From: CAYZED01 sp964477445
Lineage (GTDB): Bacteria > Bacillota > Clostridia > Lutisporales > Lutisporaceae
Direction of reading: 5' to 3'
Assembly (NCBI GenBank): GCA_964477445.1
Contig: CAYZED010000019.1
Span: 1-52,798, forward strand
DNA: 52,798 bases
The notes beneath the pieces are model-generated. The model did no database searches and was not told the origin of the DNA. It saw only the letters and a program-made list of their open reading frames with translations. The translations under genes and the position numbers were made by a program. Of this stretch, positions 34,866-44,214 are shown in pieces. Positions within the stretch are counted from its first letter, which is position 1. Each line of letters starts with the position of its first letter.

Positions 34866-37800
34866 TTATAGGAAATATTCTACACCAGATTTAAATAAAT
34901 GCTGATTCTTTGAACCAGGAATGTTCTTATAAATACCATCACTTAATCTTTCACTGTGTCCCATTTTACCAAAAATTCTACCATCCGGACTTGTTATCCC
35001 TTCAACAGCATGAACCGAACCGTTTGGATTAAATTCTATGTCATAAGTTGGATTATCATCCATGTCCACGTATTGGGAAGCTATTTGCCCCTTTTCTCGT
35101 AGCGCTTCTATCACTTCAAGTGGAGCCGCAAATCTACCTTCCCCATGCGACATCGCTATGTTATATGTATCGCCTAAGTTACATCTATTAAGCCAAGGGG
35201 AAATCGTCGAAACTATTTTTGTTCTGGACATGCACGAAACGTGTCTGCCAATTTTGTTATATGTCAAAGTAGGGAATGATTCATCCAAATCAGTAATTTC
35301 GCCATATGGGAGAAGTCCTAACTTAACTAATGCTTGGAAACCATTACAAATTCCCAACATAAGGCCATCTCTATCATTAAGCAAACTCATTACTGCCTGT
35401 TTTAATCTTGGATTTCTGAACGCAGTAGCAATAAATTTACCCGATCCATCAGGTTCATCTCCACCTGAGAAACCACCAGGTAACATTATAATCTGACTTT
35501 CGTTAATTATTTTTTCCATGTACAATATTGACTCATCAATTGCTTTCGGGCTTAAATTCTTAAATACCACAGTCTCAACTCTCGCGCCCGCTTTTTCAAA
35601 TGCTCTAGCAGTGTCATATTCACAATTAGTTCCAGGGAATACAGGTATAAATACTCTTGGTTTTGCAATTTTTATACTTGGTTTCTTCGTTCCTCTTCCC
35701 AAAAATACTTTGCTTGGAATTTCTCCCCTTATATCGGCAGTCTTGGTTGGATAAACTCTTTCAAGCGGCTGAGTCCAAGCAATAAGAGCATCTCTTAACT
35801 CAATTTCAACACCATTAAAGTTAATAGACGGAATACCTTGAGTAAGACCTATAAGATTCCAGTCAAGTCCTGCAAACATTTCAGTTCCAAAAACATCCTT
35901 CGGTACTTCTATTACTAAAGACCCAGTATTATCTTCAAAAAGCATTTTTTCTTGGAAGTTTTGGGAGAAACGAAGCCCAATGTCATTCCCAAAAGACATT
36001 TTTGTGACTGTAGCGGCAACTCCGCCAACTTTAACAGCTGATGCTGATTTAAGTAAGTTCTTGTCTCTCAACTCAACTACTTTATCAAACATTAGTTTGA
36101 CTTTAGCCATATCTGGTAATCCATTTTCCATCTTAGCGGCTCTTAATAAGAATACTTTATTATTCGCTTTTTTAAACTCTGGTGAAATAACTTTATCTAA
36201 TTTAGTCATTCCAACCGCAAAAGAAATAAGAGTCGGTGGAACATTAATATCTTTAAATGTACCAGACATTGAATCCTTACCGCCAATAGCTGGCGTTCCA
36301 AGTTCTTTTTGTGCTGCCAATGCTCCAAGGATTGCAGCAGTAGGCTTGCCCCACTTTATTGAATCTTTGCCTAGCTTTTCGAAATACTCTTGGAATGTAA
36401 GTCTTACATTTTTATAGTCTCCACCCATAGCAACAATTTTTGCGACAGATTCTAACACTGCATAAAAAGCGCCATGGAAAGGGCTCCATTTTCCAATTTT
36501 TGGATTATACCCAAAAGTCATAAGCGAAACTGTGGTTGTGTCGCCATGTCTTACAGGGATTTTCATAGCAAGTCCTTCTGACGGTGTCATTTGTTTTTCA
36601 CCGCCAAATGGCATTAATACAGATCCCGCACCGATGCTTGAGTCAAATCTTTCAACTAAACCTTTTTGACTGCAAACATTAAGTCTTGATAGGTTTCTCA
36701 TCCAACTTTTTTCAAGATCTAGAATTAATTCAGCAGAAAGTTTTTCTTGAGATTTGAAATAGCTATCTTCTGACGGAGCTGTAATCATTACCTCCGTCTT
36801 TTGTTTTACGCCATTAGTATCAAGGAAATCACGTCCAAGATCAACAATGGTCTTCCCTCTCCATGTCATTCTCAATCTATTCGTATCAGTTACAATAGCA
36901 ACTATAGATGCCTCGAGATTTTCTTCCATACAATGCACAAAGAATCTGTCAACATCATCAGGTGCAAGCACTACTGCCATACGTTCTTGAGATTCAGAAA
37001 TCGAGAGTTCTGTTCCATCAAGTCCGTCATATTTTTTTGGAACTTTGTCTAAATCGATATCAAGTCCTTGAGCGAGTTCTCCAATCGCCACAGAAACGCC
37101 ACCCGCACCAAAGTCATTGCATTTTTTTATCATTTTTGAGACTTCAGTATTTCTAAAAAGTCTTTGAATTTTTCGTTCAGTAGGTGGATTTCCTTTCTGC
37201 ACTTCGGCTCCGCAGCTGAGAAGTGAATCCTCTGTATGCTCTTTAGATGAACCAGTCGCGCCTCCGCAACCGTCTCTTCCAGTTCTTCCTCCAAGCAAAA
37301 CAATAATATCCCCAGGATCAGGAGATTTTCTGGTTACATTAGCTTTAGGAGCCGCTGCAATAACAGCTCCAACTTCCATTCTCTTTGCCACAAAATCTTC
37401 ATCATATATTTCTGTTACACTACCTGTCGCAAGTCCAATTTGATTTCCATATGAACTATAACCAGTCGCAGCTCCAGTGCAAATCTTTCTTTGTGGTAAT
37501 TTATTTGGCATAGTTTCTTCAATTTTCTTTCTTGGGTCAGCAGCACCTGAAACTCTCATCGCACCATAAACATACGATCTTCCAGATAGCGGATCTCGTA
37601 TAGCTCCGCCAAGACATGTGGCTGCTCCACCAAAAGGTTCAATTTCAGTCGGATGATTATGTGTTTCATTTTTGAACATTACTAACCATTCTTCTCTACT
37701 ACCATCAGAATCCACAGGGACTGTTATACTACAAGCATTGATTTCCTCAGATTCCTCTAAATCCTCAAGTTTGCCCGCTTTTCTCATTTCTTTGGCACCA

Positions 37801-38645
37801 ATTACCGCCATATCCATAAGATTAATATCTCTTTTTTTATCTCCATAAACAAATTTTCTACTGTCAATATAGCCATCATAAGCACTTTTTATTGGTTCCG
37901 AAAACTTACCTTCTTCGATGTCTAAATCACTAATAGTTGTTAAAAAAGTAGTGTGTCTGCAGTGATCCGACCAATAAGTATCTATAACTTTCAACTCAGT
38001 TAGCGAAGGGTTTCTTCTCTCATTATCGCTGAAATAAGTTTGACAAAAACGAAGATCCTCAAAATTCATGGCAAATCCCATTTCGTCCATGTATTTCTTT
38101 AGATCTTCACTATTCAAGTCAATAAATCCATTTACTTCTACAACATCTTCTGGAATTGGCATATCCTGAATAAGAGTTTCTGGTTTTCTCAAATCAGCTT
38201 CTCGAGCTTCCAAAGGGTTAATAATATAATTTTTAATTTTTATTAAATCAGCATCACTTATTTCTCCACTTAGAATATAAATCTTTGCATTTCTAACTTC
38301 AGGTCGCTCTTTATGTGTCAAAATCTGAATACACTGCGCTGCAGAGTCAGCTCTTTGATCATACTGTCCAGGATGAAGTTCAACTGCAATTACTATGTCA
38401 CTATCTTTTATTTCGATTTCTTCATCAAAAACATTATCAACTGGCGGTTCAGAGAATATAGTATGTCTAGCTTCAGCATACTCCTCTTCATTTATTCCAG
38501 AAACGTCATATCGATTAATGTATCTAACTTTAGATATTCCACGTACCCCAAGGTTCTCTTTTAGGTCACTTAATAGTGCATGTGCCTCAACTGCATATTC
38601 GTCTTTTTTTTCGACAAATACCCTTTTGACGTTATTATTTATCAA
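34866..38645 (-). CDS. purL: Single-chain phosphoribosylformylglycinamidine synthase
   Basis: A 1259-residue fused FGAM synthase that converts FGAR, glutamine and ATP to FGAM. The order is N-terminal PurS-like domain (about 1-150), two PurM-like repeats of the synthetase domain (about 150-970, with DHCRHTTF and FKNETHNHPTEIEP) and a class I glutaminase (about 990-1259, with FPGTNCEYDTARAF, nucleophile Cys in LGICNGFQAL and MSHGEGRF). This large type is typical of Clostridia and Proteobacteria rather than the split Bacillus PurSQL. The start is TTG 38645, with GAGGTG 5 nt upstream. It opens the purine operon and is 97 bp from the divergent LysR gene. Confidence 0.97.
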   Translation of the reverse strand: MINNNVKRVFVEKKDEYAVEAHALLSDLKENLGVRGISKVRYINRYDVSGINEEEYAEARHTIFSEPPVDNVFDEEIEIKDSDIVIAVELHPGQYDQRADSAAQCIQILTHKERPEVRNAKIYILSGEISDADLIKIKNYIINPLEAREADLRKPETLIQDMPIPEDVVEVNGFIDLNSEDLKKYMDEMGFAMNFEDLRFCQTYFSDNERRNPSLTELKVIDTYWSDHCRHTTFLTTISDLDIEEGKFSEPIKSAYDGYIDSRKFVYGDKKRDINLMDMAVIGAKEMRKAGKLEDLEESEEINACSITVPVDSDGSREEWLVMFKNETHNHPTEIEPFGGAATCLGGAIRDPLSGRSYVYGAMRVSGAADPRKKIEETMPNKLPQRKICTGAATGYSSYGNQIGLATGSVTEIYDEDFVAKRMEVGAVIAAAPKANVTRKSPDPGDIIVLLGGRTGRDGCGGATGSSKEHTEDSLLSCGAEVQKGNPPTERKIQRLFRNTEVSKMIKKCNDFGAGGVSVAIGELAQGLDIDLDKVPKKYDGLDGTELSISESQERMAVVLAPDDVDRFFVHCMEENLEASIVAIVTDTNRLRMTWRGKTIVDLGRDFLDTNGVKQKTEVMITAPSEDSYFKSQEKLSAELILDLEKSWMRNLSRLNVCSQKGLVERFDSSIGAGSVLMPFGGEKQMTPSEGLAMKIPVRHGDTTTVSLMTFGYNPKIGKWSPFHGAFYAVLESVAKIVAMGGDYKNVRLTFQEYFEKLGKDSIKWGKPTAAILGALAAQKELGTPAIGGKDSMSGTFKDINVPPTLISFAVGMTKLDKVISPEFKKANNKVFLLRAAKMENGLPDMAKVKLMFDKVVELRDKNLLKSASAVKVGGVAATVTKMSFGNDIGLRFSQNFQEKMLFEDNTGSLVIEVPKDVFGTEMFAGLDWNLIGLTQGIPSINFNGVEIELRDALIAWTQPLERVYPTKTADIRGEIPSKVFLGRGTKKPSIKIAKPRVFIPVFPGTNCEYDTARAFEKAGARVETVVFKNLSPKAIDESILYMEKIINESQIIMLPGGFSGGDEPDGSGKFIATAFRNPRLKQAVMSLLNDRDGLMLGICNGFQALVKLGLLPYGEITDLDESFPTLTYNKIGRHVSCMSRTKIVSTISPWLNRCNLGDTYNIAMSHGEGRFAAPLEVIEALREKGQIASQYVDMDDNPTYDIEFNPNGSVHAVEGITSPDGRIFGKMGHSERLSDGIYKNIPGSKNQHLFKSGVEYFL

Positions 38646-38675
38646 AATATCACCTCGCAAATTCTTTACATTTTG

Positions 38676-38721
38676 ATTGTAACATAGTAAAATTAATAAA
38701 AATAATTAATCTTTTTAATAT
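38676..38721. promoter_or_regulatory. Divergent purL/LysR control region
   Basis: For purL, TACAAT on the minus strand (38681-38676) could be a -10 with a poor -35, giving a leader of only about 25 nt. For the LysR gene, TTAATA (38693-38698) and TAATAT (38716-38721) are 17 bp apart. Two ATTAAT palindromes at 38692-38697 and 38705-38710 make a spaced dyad that could bind a LysR-type protein. All are AT-rich, so confidence is low. Confidence 0.4.
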
Positions 38722-38742
38722 GTTTGATAAGGAGTGCTTATT

Positions 38743-39642
38743 GTGGACATTAATTTTGAGCTTTATAAAGTTTTTTATCACGTTTCAAAAACTTTAAGTT
38801 TTTCGGAGGCGGCTGCGCATTTATTCATAAGCCAGTCGGCAGTTAGTCAATCAATACGTTTACTTGAAGAAAAGCTGGGATGCCAACTTTTTTTCAGAAA
38901 CACAAAAAGGGTAAAACCAACCAAAGAAGGTGAGGTTTTATTTACACATATCGATCAGGCGTATAATTTCATCAAAGCAGGCGAGCGAACATTAGAAAGC
39001 ATGCATAATTTAACTCGTGGTGAAATCAGAATAGGTGCTACTGATACAATATGTAGATATTATTTAATGCCCTACCTAAAGAAATTCAACGAAATTTATC
39101 CTCAAGTAAAAATACATATAACGAATCGAACTTCGCCGCGTTGCATTGAATTGTTAAGAAATGGCAGCGTAGATATTGCAGTAATCAATATCCCTCATAA
39201 TTCTACGGCAAAAAATATTGATTTAAGACCTACACAAATTATTCGCGATATTTTTATTGCAGGAAAAAAATATATTGAGTTAAAAGACCGAAAAGTAAAT
39301 ATTAAAGAATTAGAAAATTATCCACTATTGGTAATAGAAAAGGGTACCGTTACAAGATCTCATTTTGATAATTTATTATCAGAAAATAATGTAAAAAAAC
39401 TTCCTGATGTTGAACTAGGAAGCGTTTCGCTACTTGTGGAAATGGCATCTATAAATTTAGGCATAGCTTTTGTTCCAGAGGACACCATAAAAGTGAGTTT
39501 GGATAATGACGAAATTTTCATTATAGATTTAGAAGAAAAAATCCCCGAGCGATATATCGGGGTGGCTACTCATGCAAATATTCCTATGTCAATTGCTGCT
39601 GTAAAGCTCATTGAACTAATAACAGAAGAGAATCAAAAATAG
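38743..39642 (+). CDS. LysR-family transcriptional regulator divergent from purL
   Basis: A 299-residue LysR-type regulator. The N-terminal winged helix (about 1-60) contains SFSEAAAHLFISQSAVSQSIRLLEEKLG. The C-terminal effector domain (about 85-295) has the usual two-lobe substrate-binding fold with GEIRIGATDTI and IAFVPEDTI. GTG 38743 is chosen because GGAG (38731-38734) lies 8 nt upstream; GTG 38734 overlaps that site. Its position suggests control of purL and the following purine genes, but the effector is unknown. Confidence 0.92.
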   Translation: MDINFELYKVFYHVSKTLSFSEAAAHLFISQSAVSQSIRLLEEKLGCQLFFRNTKRVKPTKEGEVLFTHIDQAYNFIKAGERTLESMHNLTRGEIRIGATDTICRYYLMPYLKKFNEIYPQVKIHITNRTSPRCIELLRNGSVDIAVINIPHNSTAKNIDLRPTQIIRDIFIAGKKYIELKDRKVNIKELENYPLLVIEKGTVTRSHFDNLLSENNVKKLPDVELGSVSLLVEMASINLGIAFVPEDTIKVSLDNDEIFIIDLEEKIPERYIGVATHANIPMSIAAVKLIELITEENQK

Positions 39643-39967
39643 GGCGGCTTCATATGCATTTATTACGTAAGTAAATAATACAAATTAGAACAAATTGAAA
39701 TCTTACGAAACTAGTCATCTCCGACTAAGAAATCCAATAGAGTAATTCTAAATTAGTTTGAATTTCAAAACTATGCCTCCGTGCAAACAAACATTGAAAT
39801 TCACGGCATCCATGCCTCTTAATATGTTTAGAATTACTTCCGATAAGATTTCAAGTCTTCTATGAAAAAGTTCCTTAAAGAATTCAATTTATTCTCTGTA
39901 AATCATATTTACTATTAAAAATAAATGCATCGAAGTCGCCTTTGCTCATACTAATAAGCTGAAATGA
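39643..39967. repeat. Palindromic non-coding element, long copy (A)
   Basis: This stretch starts directly after the LysR stop codon and has no credible reading frame. Its ends are inverted repeats: 39643-39664 (GGCGGCTTC, then ATGCATTTATT) and 39920-39940 (AATAAATGCAT, then CGAAGTCGCC). Inside are further inverted pairs: TTGAAATCTTA near 39695 with TAAGATTTCAA near 39844, AGTAATTCTAAA near 39741 with TTTAGAATTACT near 39827, GAATTTCAA near 39760 with TTGAAATTC near 39794, and CCGTG with CACGG near the centre. It resembles a miniature inverted-repeat element or a large structured RNA. Diverged partial copies are at 40774-40880 and 25252-25358. The remainder of the gap to 40049 holds nothing else I can recognise. 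Confidence 0.8.
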
Positions 39968-40049
39968 GCTTTTTCGAAACACAATCACCTCATATTTAAT
40001 ACTTTGCGGTTCGAAAAATAGGAATTTATTATACAAAAATTACGGCGGC

Positions 40050-40754
40050 TTATCTCTGCCTGGCATTTCGTTTTATAAGTTTACTATAAAATTTTAGCAC
40101 CATGAAAATATGATAGAAAAAGCCCTCATTCTCCTGACCTAAAAATTCTCTCGAGGCTTTGCTTCGAGATTTTTTTATGGAAGTTTTTTTTTCAACACAT
40201 ACGATACTGTCTTTTTCGTAGTCTTTAAGCTCACCTTCAAAAATCAAATAGTCTTTTAACATTATGGTGATTTCTTCTGGTGTAACTAAGCTTATATCCT
40301 TATCTGTAGCTAGAACATCAGCCTCTTTGAGCACTTCAAGCACAAACTCAGAGCAAATATATGTTTTGTATAGTTTTATTTTAAGATTCAAAAAAACACC
40401 AATAGCGCCAAGATAGTTATAATAATAGCCTTCCGAGTCATTAAATAGTGTTGAAATTTTTTTATTCACCATCTCATATTGTTCATTTGTAACTGGAATT
40501 TTATATATCTTTGAACTAACTATTTTGTTTGTTCCTAACGAAAGTGACTTCCTGCTTTCTTTAATAATTCCACCAATCAAAGGATTATCAACCATAAGTC
40601 TCCCAAAAGAGTACATATTCGTGAGGTTTTTATCTAAACTTATAGAAACATGATTATACTTTTGGCGAAGTGCTCTTCTGATAATCTTGCCAATGTAAGT
40701 GGGCGTCCGAGAAACAATGACGTAGATAAATGATTTATCAAGTTCTTTTAGCAT
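40050..40754 (-). CDS. Putative YiiX-like (permuted papain-fold) cysteine peptidase or amidase
   Basis: A 234-residue cytoplasmic protein. The early KYNHVSISLD and later YICSEFVLEVLKEAD give the His-before-Cys order of permuted NlpC/P60 (YiiX/YaeF, C92) proteins. The N-terminal SFIYVIVSRTPTYIGKIIR is also consistent. The C-terminal tail (about 185-234) is basic and unrelated. Substrate unknown. AAGGAGG lies 10 nt before ATG 40754. Confidence 0.65.
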   Translation of the reverse strand: MLKELDKSFIYVIVSRTPTYIGKIIRRALRQKYNHVSISLDKNLTNMYSFGRLMVDNPLIGGIIKESRKSLSLGTNKIVSSKIYKIPVTNEQYEMVNKKISTLFNDSEGYYYNYLGAIGVFLNLKIKLYKTYICSEFVLEVLKEADVLATDKDISLVTPEEITIMLKDYLIFEGELKDYEKDSIVCVEKKTSIKKSRSKASREFLGQENEGFFYHIFMVLKFYSKLIKRNARQR

Positions 40755-40773
40755 TATCAGAAAAACCTCCTTA

Positions 40774-40880
40774 AAGTCTTACAAAACTAATCATCTTCGA
40801 CCACGAAATCAAAATATGAGTTTACTTACTAAAATAAATTTGGTGAAGCCGTTTTCACTATATCCACTAAATTGAAATGA
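40774..40880. repeat. Palindromic element, internally deleted copy (B)
   Basis: 40774-40810 matches 39698-39734 of element A at 31 of 37 positions. 40831-40880 aligns without gaps to 39918-39967, with blocks AAAATAAAT, GAAG and TGAAATGA identical. The about 180 bp in between in element A is absent. It ends just before the stop codon of the CoA-binding gene. Confidence 0.75.
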
Positions 40881-40884
40881 ATTT

Positions 40885-41256
40885 CTACATATCAACTAAA
40901 ACGCACGCTGTAACTACTTCGAAACCTTGTCCCTCTGACTTAGTCAGTAGTTCTTCTGTATATGTTCCTGGTTGAAACCATAGATTCTTTACTCCGAGTT
41001 CTTTGGCTTCTTTAATATATTCTTTCGCTGCATATGGATTAACAACAAAATCAATTACTTCAGGCACTTCAGGAAGATCTTTTAGACTCTTATAACAAAC
41101 ATCGCCCTCTACTGTATCATATTTTGGATTAATTGCATAAACAGTTTTGTTAAGATTTTTTAATTTTAAGTAAATTCTGTTACCAAATTTAGATTTGTCT
41201 GGAGTAACTCCGATCACTGCCCAAACTTGTTTCTCCGCCATGTCTCTTTTACTCAT
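40885..41256 (-). CDS. CoA-binding domain protein (YccU-like)
   Basis: A 123-residue Rossmann-fold protein of the CoA_binding_2 family (YccU/YneT-like). It shows WAVIGVTPDKSKFGNRIY, YAINPKYDTVEGDVCYKSLKD, VNPYAAKEYIKEA and the LWFQPGTYTEE block. Precise role unknown; members bind CoA or a nucleotide. ATG 41256 is chosen because GAGAGG lies 8 nt upstream. Confidence 0.88.
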   Translation of the reverse strand: MSKRDMAEKQVWAVIGVTPDKSKFGNRIYLKLKNLNKTVYAINPKYDTVEGDVCYKSLKDLPEVPEVIDFVVNPYAAKEYIKEAKELGVKNLWFQPGTYTEELLTKSEGQGFEVVTACVLVDM

Positions 41257-41309
41257 AAAACGTACCTCTCTTTTCATTAATAATCAGATGAATACGTGTA
41301 AAAAAATAG

Positions 41310-41333
41310 TAATTTGAAATAAAACTCAAATTA
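41310..41333. other. Small inverted repeat in the 337-bp gap 41257-41593
   Basis: TAATTTGA (41310-41317) pairs with TCAAATTA (41326-41333). Apart from this and the terminator at 41535-41562, the gap from 41257 to 41593 is AT-rich with no credible gene. It likely carries the promoter of the CoA-binding gene. Confidence 0.45.
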
Positions 41334-41534
41334 TTATTAATCTACTTATATATAAATGATATCATAAAACAATTTCTTAATCATTGGTAATTCGTGTATA
41401 TCTACGGAATTTGTATTTTATCGATTCTTAATTCTATTCGCCCGAAAAATCATGACAATAAGTTAATGGCAAAACACAGTAACCATAATGGCTCCTTTAT
41501 AGTTAACTAAAAATTCAATAAACACTTAAAAGCA

Positions 41535-41562
41535 AACCCATCGGTTATTAATCCGATGGGTT
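41535..41562. terminator. Terminator of the PPC-repeat gene
   Basis: AACCCATCGG (41535-41544) pairs with CCGATGGGTT (41553-41562) around an 8-nt loop. A T-rich tract follows on both strands. It sits about 30 bp after the stop codon of the minus-strand PPC-repeat gene. Confidence 0.9.
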
Positions 41563-41593
41563 AATTGGTTTTTTTGATTGTCCAATTCGGCTG

Positions 41594-43087
41594 TTACTGG
41601 GTTACTTCTGCTTGACGAGCTTCTACAACACTTGCTTCTACCGCACTATCCTTTATCGGATTTGCTAAAAGTACAAGTACATAATCACCGAACTTATTGC
41701 TATAGTAGTCTTTTACACTTACATAGTAAACACCTGGTTCTAAAATAATACTAATATTAAAATTCTTATCTGTATCACTCATATCATCGTGAGTTGCTAA
41801 AGTATTTCCTTTTTCATCATATAGAGCTCCAAAAGTATCTGTTGAGCCATCAGTATATATTTTCATATCTGATTTTTCTCCAACTTTGAAAACGAAAAAG
41901 TCAATATCTCCACCAACTCCAATGTACCCTTGAATCTTTGAATTTACAGAAAGATCTTGAGCACCATTCATTTCATTTGAGTAATCATCTGGCGGTGAGT
42001 TAGGAATAACTTCAGAAGTAGAACGAATAACATAATCTCCTAAAGTTGTCGCGTAATAACCTTTAACAGAAAGGAAGTAAGTTCCTGGATCAAGCGCTGT
42101 TGATATTTTAAAATTTCGATTTCCGGCTGAATCATCATCTGATGCTATAGCGTTTCCTTTTTCATCAAATATTGTTCCATATGTATCTGTTGTTCCTGAT
42201 GTTGAAAAATCAACTAAACTTCTTTCAGATACTGAAAATTTAAACACATCAACATCATTAGAATAATTTATTATTCCTTTTAACTCACCATTCGACTCTA
42301 TACCTGAAGCATTTTCCAATGTGTTTCCATAATCATCAGTGAATGGTTCAAATGTATAAGTCAAAATATACTTTCCGACTTTTTCTGTATAATAATCTTT
42401 TACCGAAACATAATATGTTCCAGGTTGAATTACCTTGTTAATAATGAAATTCTTGTTTCCATTACTATCATCATCTTGGGCAATTGCATTTCCTTCTGAG
42501 TCATATAGTGTTCCAAAAGTATCCGTATCGTATTCGACAGTACTGATAGTTAAGCTACACTCTTCTTTAACGTTAAAAGCAAAGAAATCAATATCTCCAT
42601 TATAATCTATGCTTCCTTCAAGCTTGCTATTAGTGGCTTCTAATTCTTTAGCTGTTTTAATAGAATTCCCAAAATCATCATTAGCAAAACTTATATATTT
42701 AGATCCTAAAGTATATTTACCTGTTTTTTCGGGATAATAAGCTTTAACGTCTAAATAATAAGCTCCTGGTTCTAGCGTTACGTTAATGTTAAAGTTTTTG
42801 TCCGTATTACTAATATCATCTGCCTCAGCAAGAATTGTTCCATTTTCATTTTTAAGTGTGCCATATGTGTCTGTATCACCAGTCGTAAACAAATCCAAAT
42901 TCATGCTTTCGCCAACTTTGAAAACATAATTATCGATTTCTCCAGGCTTACCAATGGACGCATCTAAATTTGACCCAAGTGTATAAACTATCGCTGCCGG
43001 AGCTACCGCTACAATAGCACTCGCAGGTATCGAAATCATCGAAAACAGAAGGGTAAAAATAGCGACGAAACAAATATTCTTTTTCAT
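41594..43087 (-). CDS. Secreted protein of four PPC domains
   Basis: A 497-residue exported protein with a signal peptide (about 1-24, ending SIPASA). The rest is four tandem bacterial pre-peptidase C-terminal (PPC) domains of about 110 residues each, recognised by repeating DIDFFAFNVKEE, TDTFGTLYDSEGN, DDDSNGNKNF and PGTYYVSVKDYY. PPC domains usually accompany a peptidase or hydrolase; none is present here. The protein may be a free extracellular binding or scaffolding module. AAAGGAGAG lies before ATG 43087. Confidence 0.9.
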   Translation of the reverse strand: MKKNICFVAIFTLLFSMISIPASAIVAVAPAAIVYTLGSNLDASIGKPGEIDNYVFKVGESMNLDLFTTGDTDTYGTLKNENGTILAEADDISNTDKNFNINVTLEPGAYYLDVKAYYPEKTGKYTLGSKYISFANDDFGNSIKTAKELEATNSKLEGSIDYNGDIDFFAFNVKEECSLTISTVEYDTDTFGTLYDSEGNAIAQDDDSNGNKNFIINKVIQPGTYYVSVKDYYTEKVGKYILTYTFEPFTDDYGNTLENASGIESNGELKGIINYSNDVDVFKFSVSERSLVDFSTSGTTDTYGTIFDEKGNAIASDDDSAGNRNFKISTALDPGTYFLSVKGYYATTLGDYVIRSTSEVIPNSPPDDYSNEMNGAQDLSVNSKIQGYIGVGGDIDFFVFKVGEKSDMKIYTDGSTDTFGALYDEKGNTLATHDDMSDTDKNFNISIILEPGVYYVSVKDYYSNKFGDYVLVLLANPIKDSAVEASVVEARQAEVTQ

Positions 43088-43230
43088 TTTTTCTCTCCTT
43101 TATATTTTTTTATATACTATCATTGTACCTTAAATATTTATATAAGTATATCGGAAAATCTTATGTAAATATTTAATCCTTTTCTCTTTTTCTGACCATT
43201 TCATCTTAATGAAATATTTACTCATAACTG

Positions 43231-43584
43231 TTATTTTTTCAAGTTTTCATCTGCTCTAAACCTAGCAATCCGCTTTATCAAAGCAATTGGCATAGGTTGG
43301 TCTAGTGGAAATTGAATGGAGCCTTTCCCGGTTTTGTATTTTGAAAGCTCTTCTGCAAAAAAATCCATCCCACTCGGTAGCGGATAAAAGCCTATGTGGT
43401 TTTTAAATGCTGCAAAATGAACAACATTACCATTAAGCGAAAAAGTAGGCATCTGATAACTTATTTTTTCCTTCGCGTCAGGTAGCTCTTCACTAATCGC
43501 CTTCCTTATTTCGTGAAGAATAGCTTGTATTTCTGGTGGAAAGCTCTGAATGTACTCATCAATGGTTTTAAAATTTGAACTCAT
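43231..43584 (-). CDS. DUF1801/YdhG-like protein
   Basis: A 117-residue protein of the DUF1801 (YdhG, YdeI-like) family. It shows IDEYIQSFPPEIQAILHEIRK, ISYQMPTFSLNG, HFAAFKNHIGFYP and KGSIQFPLDQPMP. Members are small cytoplasmic proteins, some linked to iron or frataxin-like folds; the function is not settled. GGGGGAG precedes ATG 43584. It is 21 bp downstream of a membrane protein gene. Confidence 0.9.
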   Translation of the reverse strand: MSSNFKTIDEYIQSFPPEIQAILHEIRKAISEELPDAKEKISYQMPTFSLNGNVVHFAAFKNHIGFYPLPSGMDFFAEELSKYKTGKGSIQFPLDQPMPIALIKRIARFRADENLKK

Positions 43585-43605
43585 GGTAAATCTCCCCCTC
43601 TTATT

Positions 43606-44184
43606 CTATGCTGATTCATCGTTTTTTTCTTCTTTTTTAAATTTTATTAGAATAATTGCAGTGCTAAGAATATCCAGTACAAAGCATAATTGCATAACTA
43701 TATGAAGAATGAATCCTTTTAGAGATATTTTCTTGTTTCTTAATAGACTTAACAAAACTCCAATTCCATAAACCGAAGTGATAACAACTGTGAAATATGC
43801 ACAAGAAGCAGGAATAAGGAATAATAAAGGAAACGGCGAAATAAGAAGTATTCCGCGCGAGGCAAGTATAAAAATAGCAAATAAAAGAAAATATAAAACA
43901 AAGTTTAGAATAAAGTAAAGAATGCTACCAAATTTAAGCATTTTCATGTGCTTGCGCAACAAATCATAATCTTTATTTTTCATAATTGTTAAAACTTTAA
44001 AAACATTTAAAACCGCCATTAGAACGTTCAAAAACCCTGAAATAATAAGAGCAATTAATATTATCCAAAATGTCCAAGCTTGAATTTTCGTGTCAATTAA
44101 TCCAAAAATAAGTCTTGCCAAAAATAGAATAACTAAAACGAAATTCATATATAAACCTAATAATGTTAATCTAGCTAATTTCAT
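43606..44184 (-). CDS. Predicted multi-helix membrane protein, function unknown
   Basis: A 192-residue protein with about five hydrophobic segments (about 7-30, 35-65, 85-112, 115-145 and 158-180) and a lysine-glutamate tail. I do not recognise a named family with certainty; it resembles DUF6652-type small membrane proteins. GGAGG precedes ATG 44184 closely. Confidence 0.7.
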   Translation of the reverse strand: MKLARLTLLGLYMNFVLVILFLARLIFGLIDTKIQAWTFWIILIALIISGFLNVLMAVLNVFKVLTIMKNKDYDLLRKHMKMLKFGSILYFILNFVLYFLLFAIFILASRGILLISPFPLLFLIPASCAYFTVVITSVYGIGVLLSLLRNKKISLKGFILHIVMQLCFVLDILSTAIILIKFKKEEKNDESA

Positions 44185-44214
44185 AGAGTACCTCCGAGAT
44201 TTAGATTTACTGTC

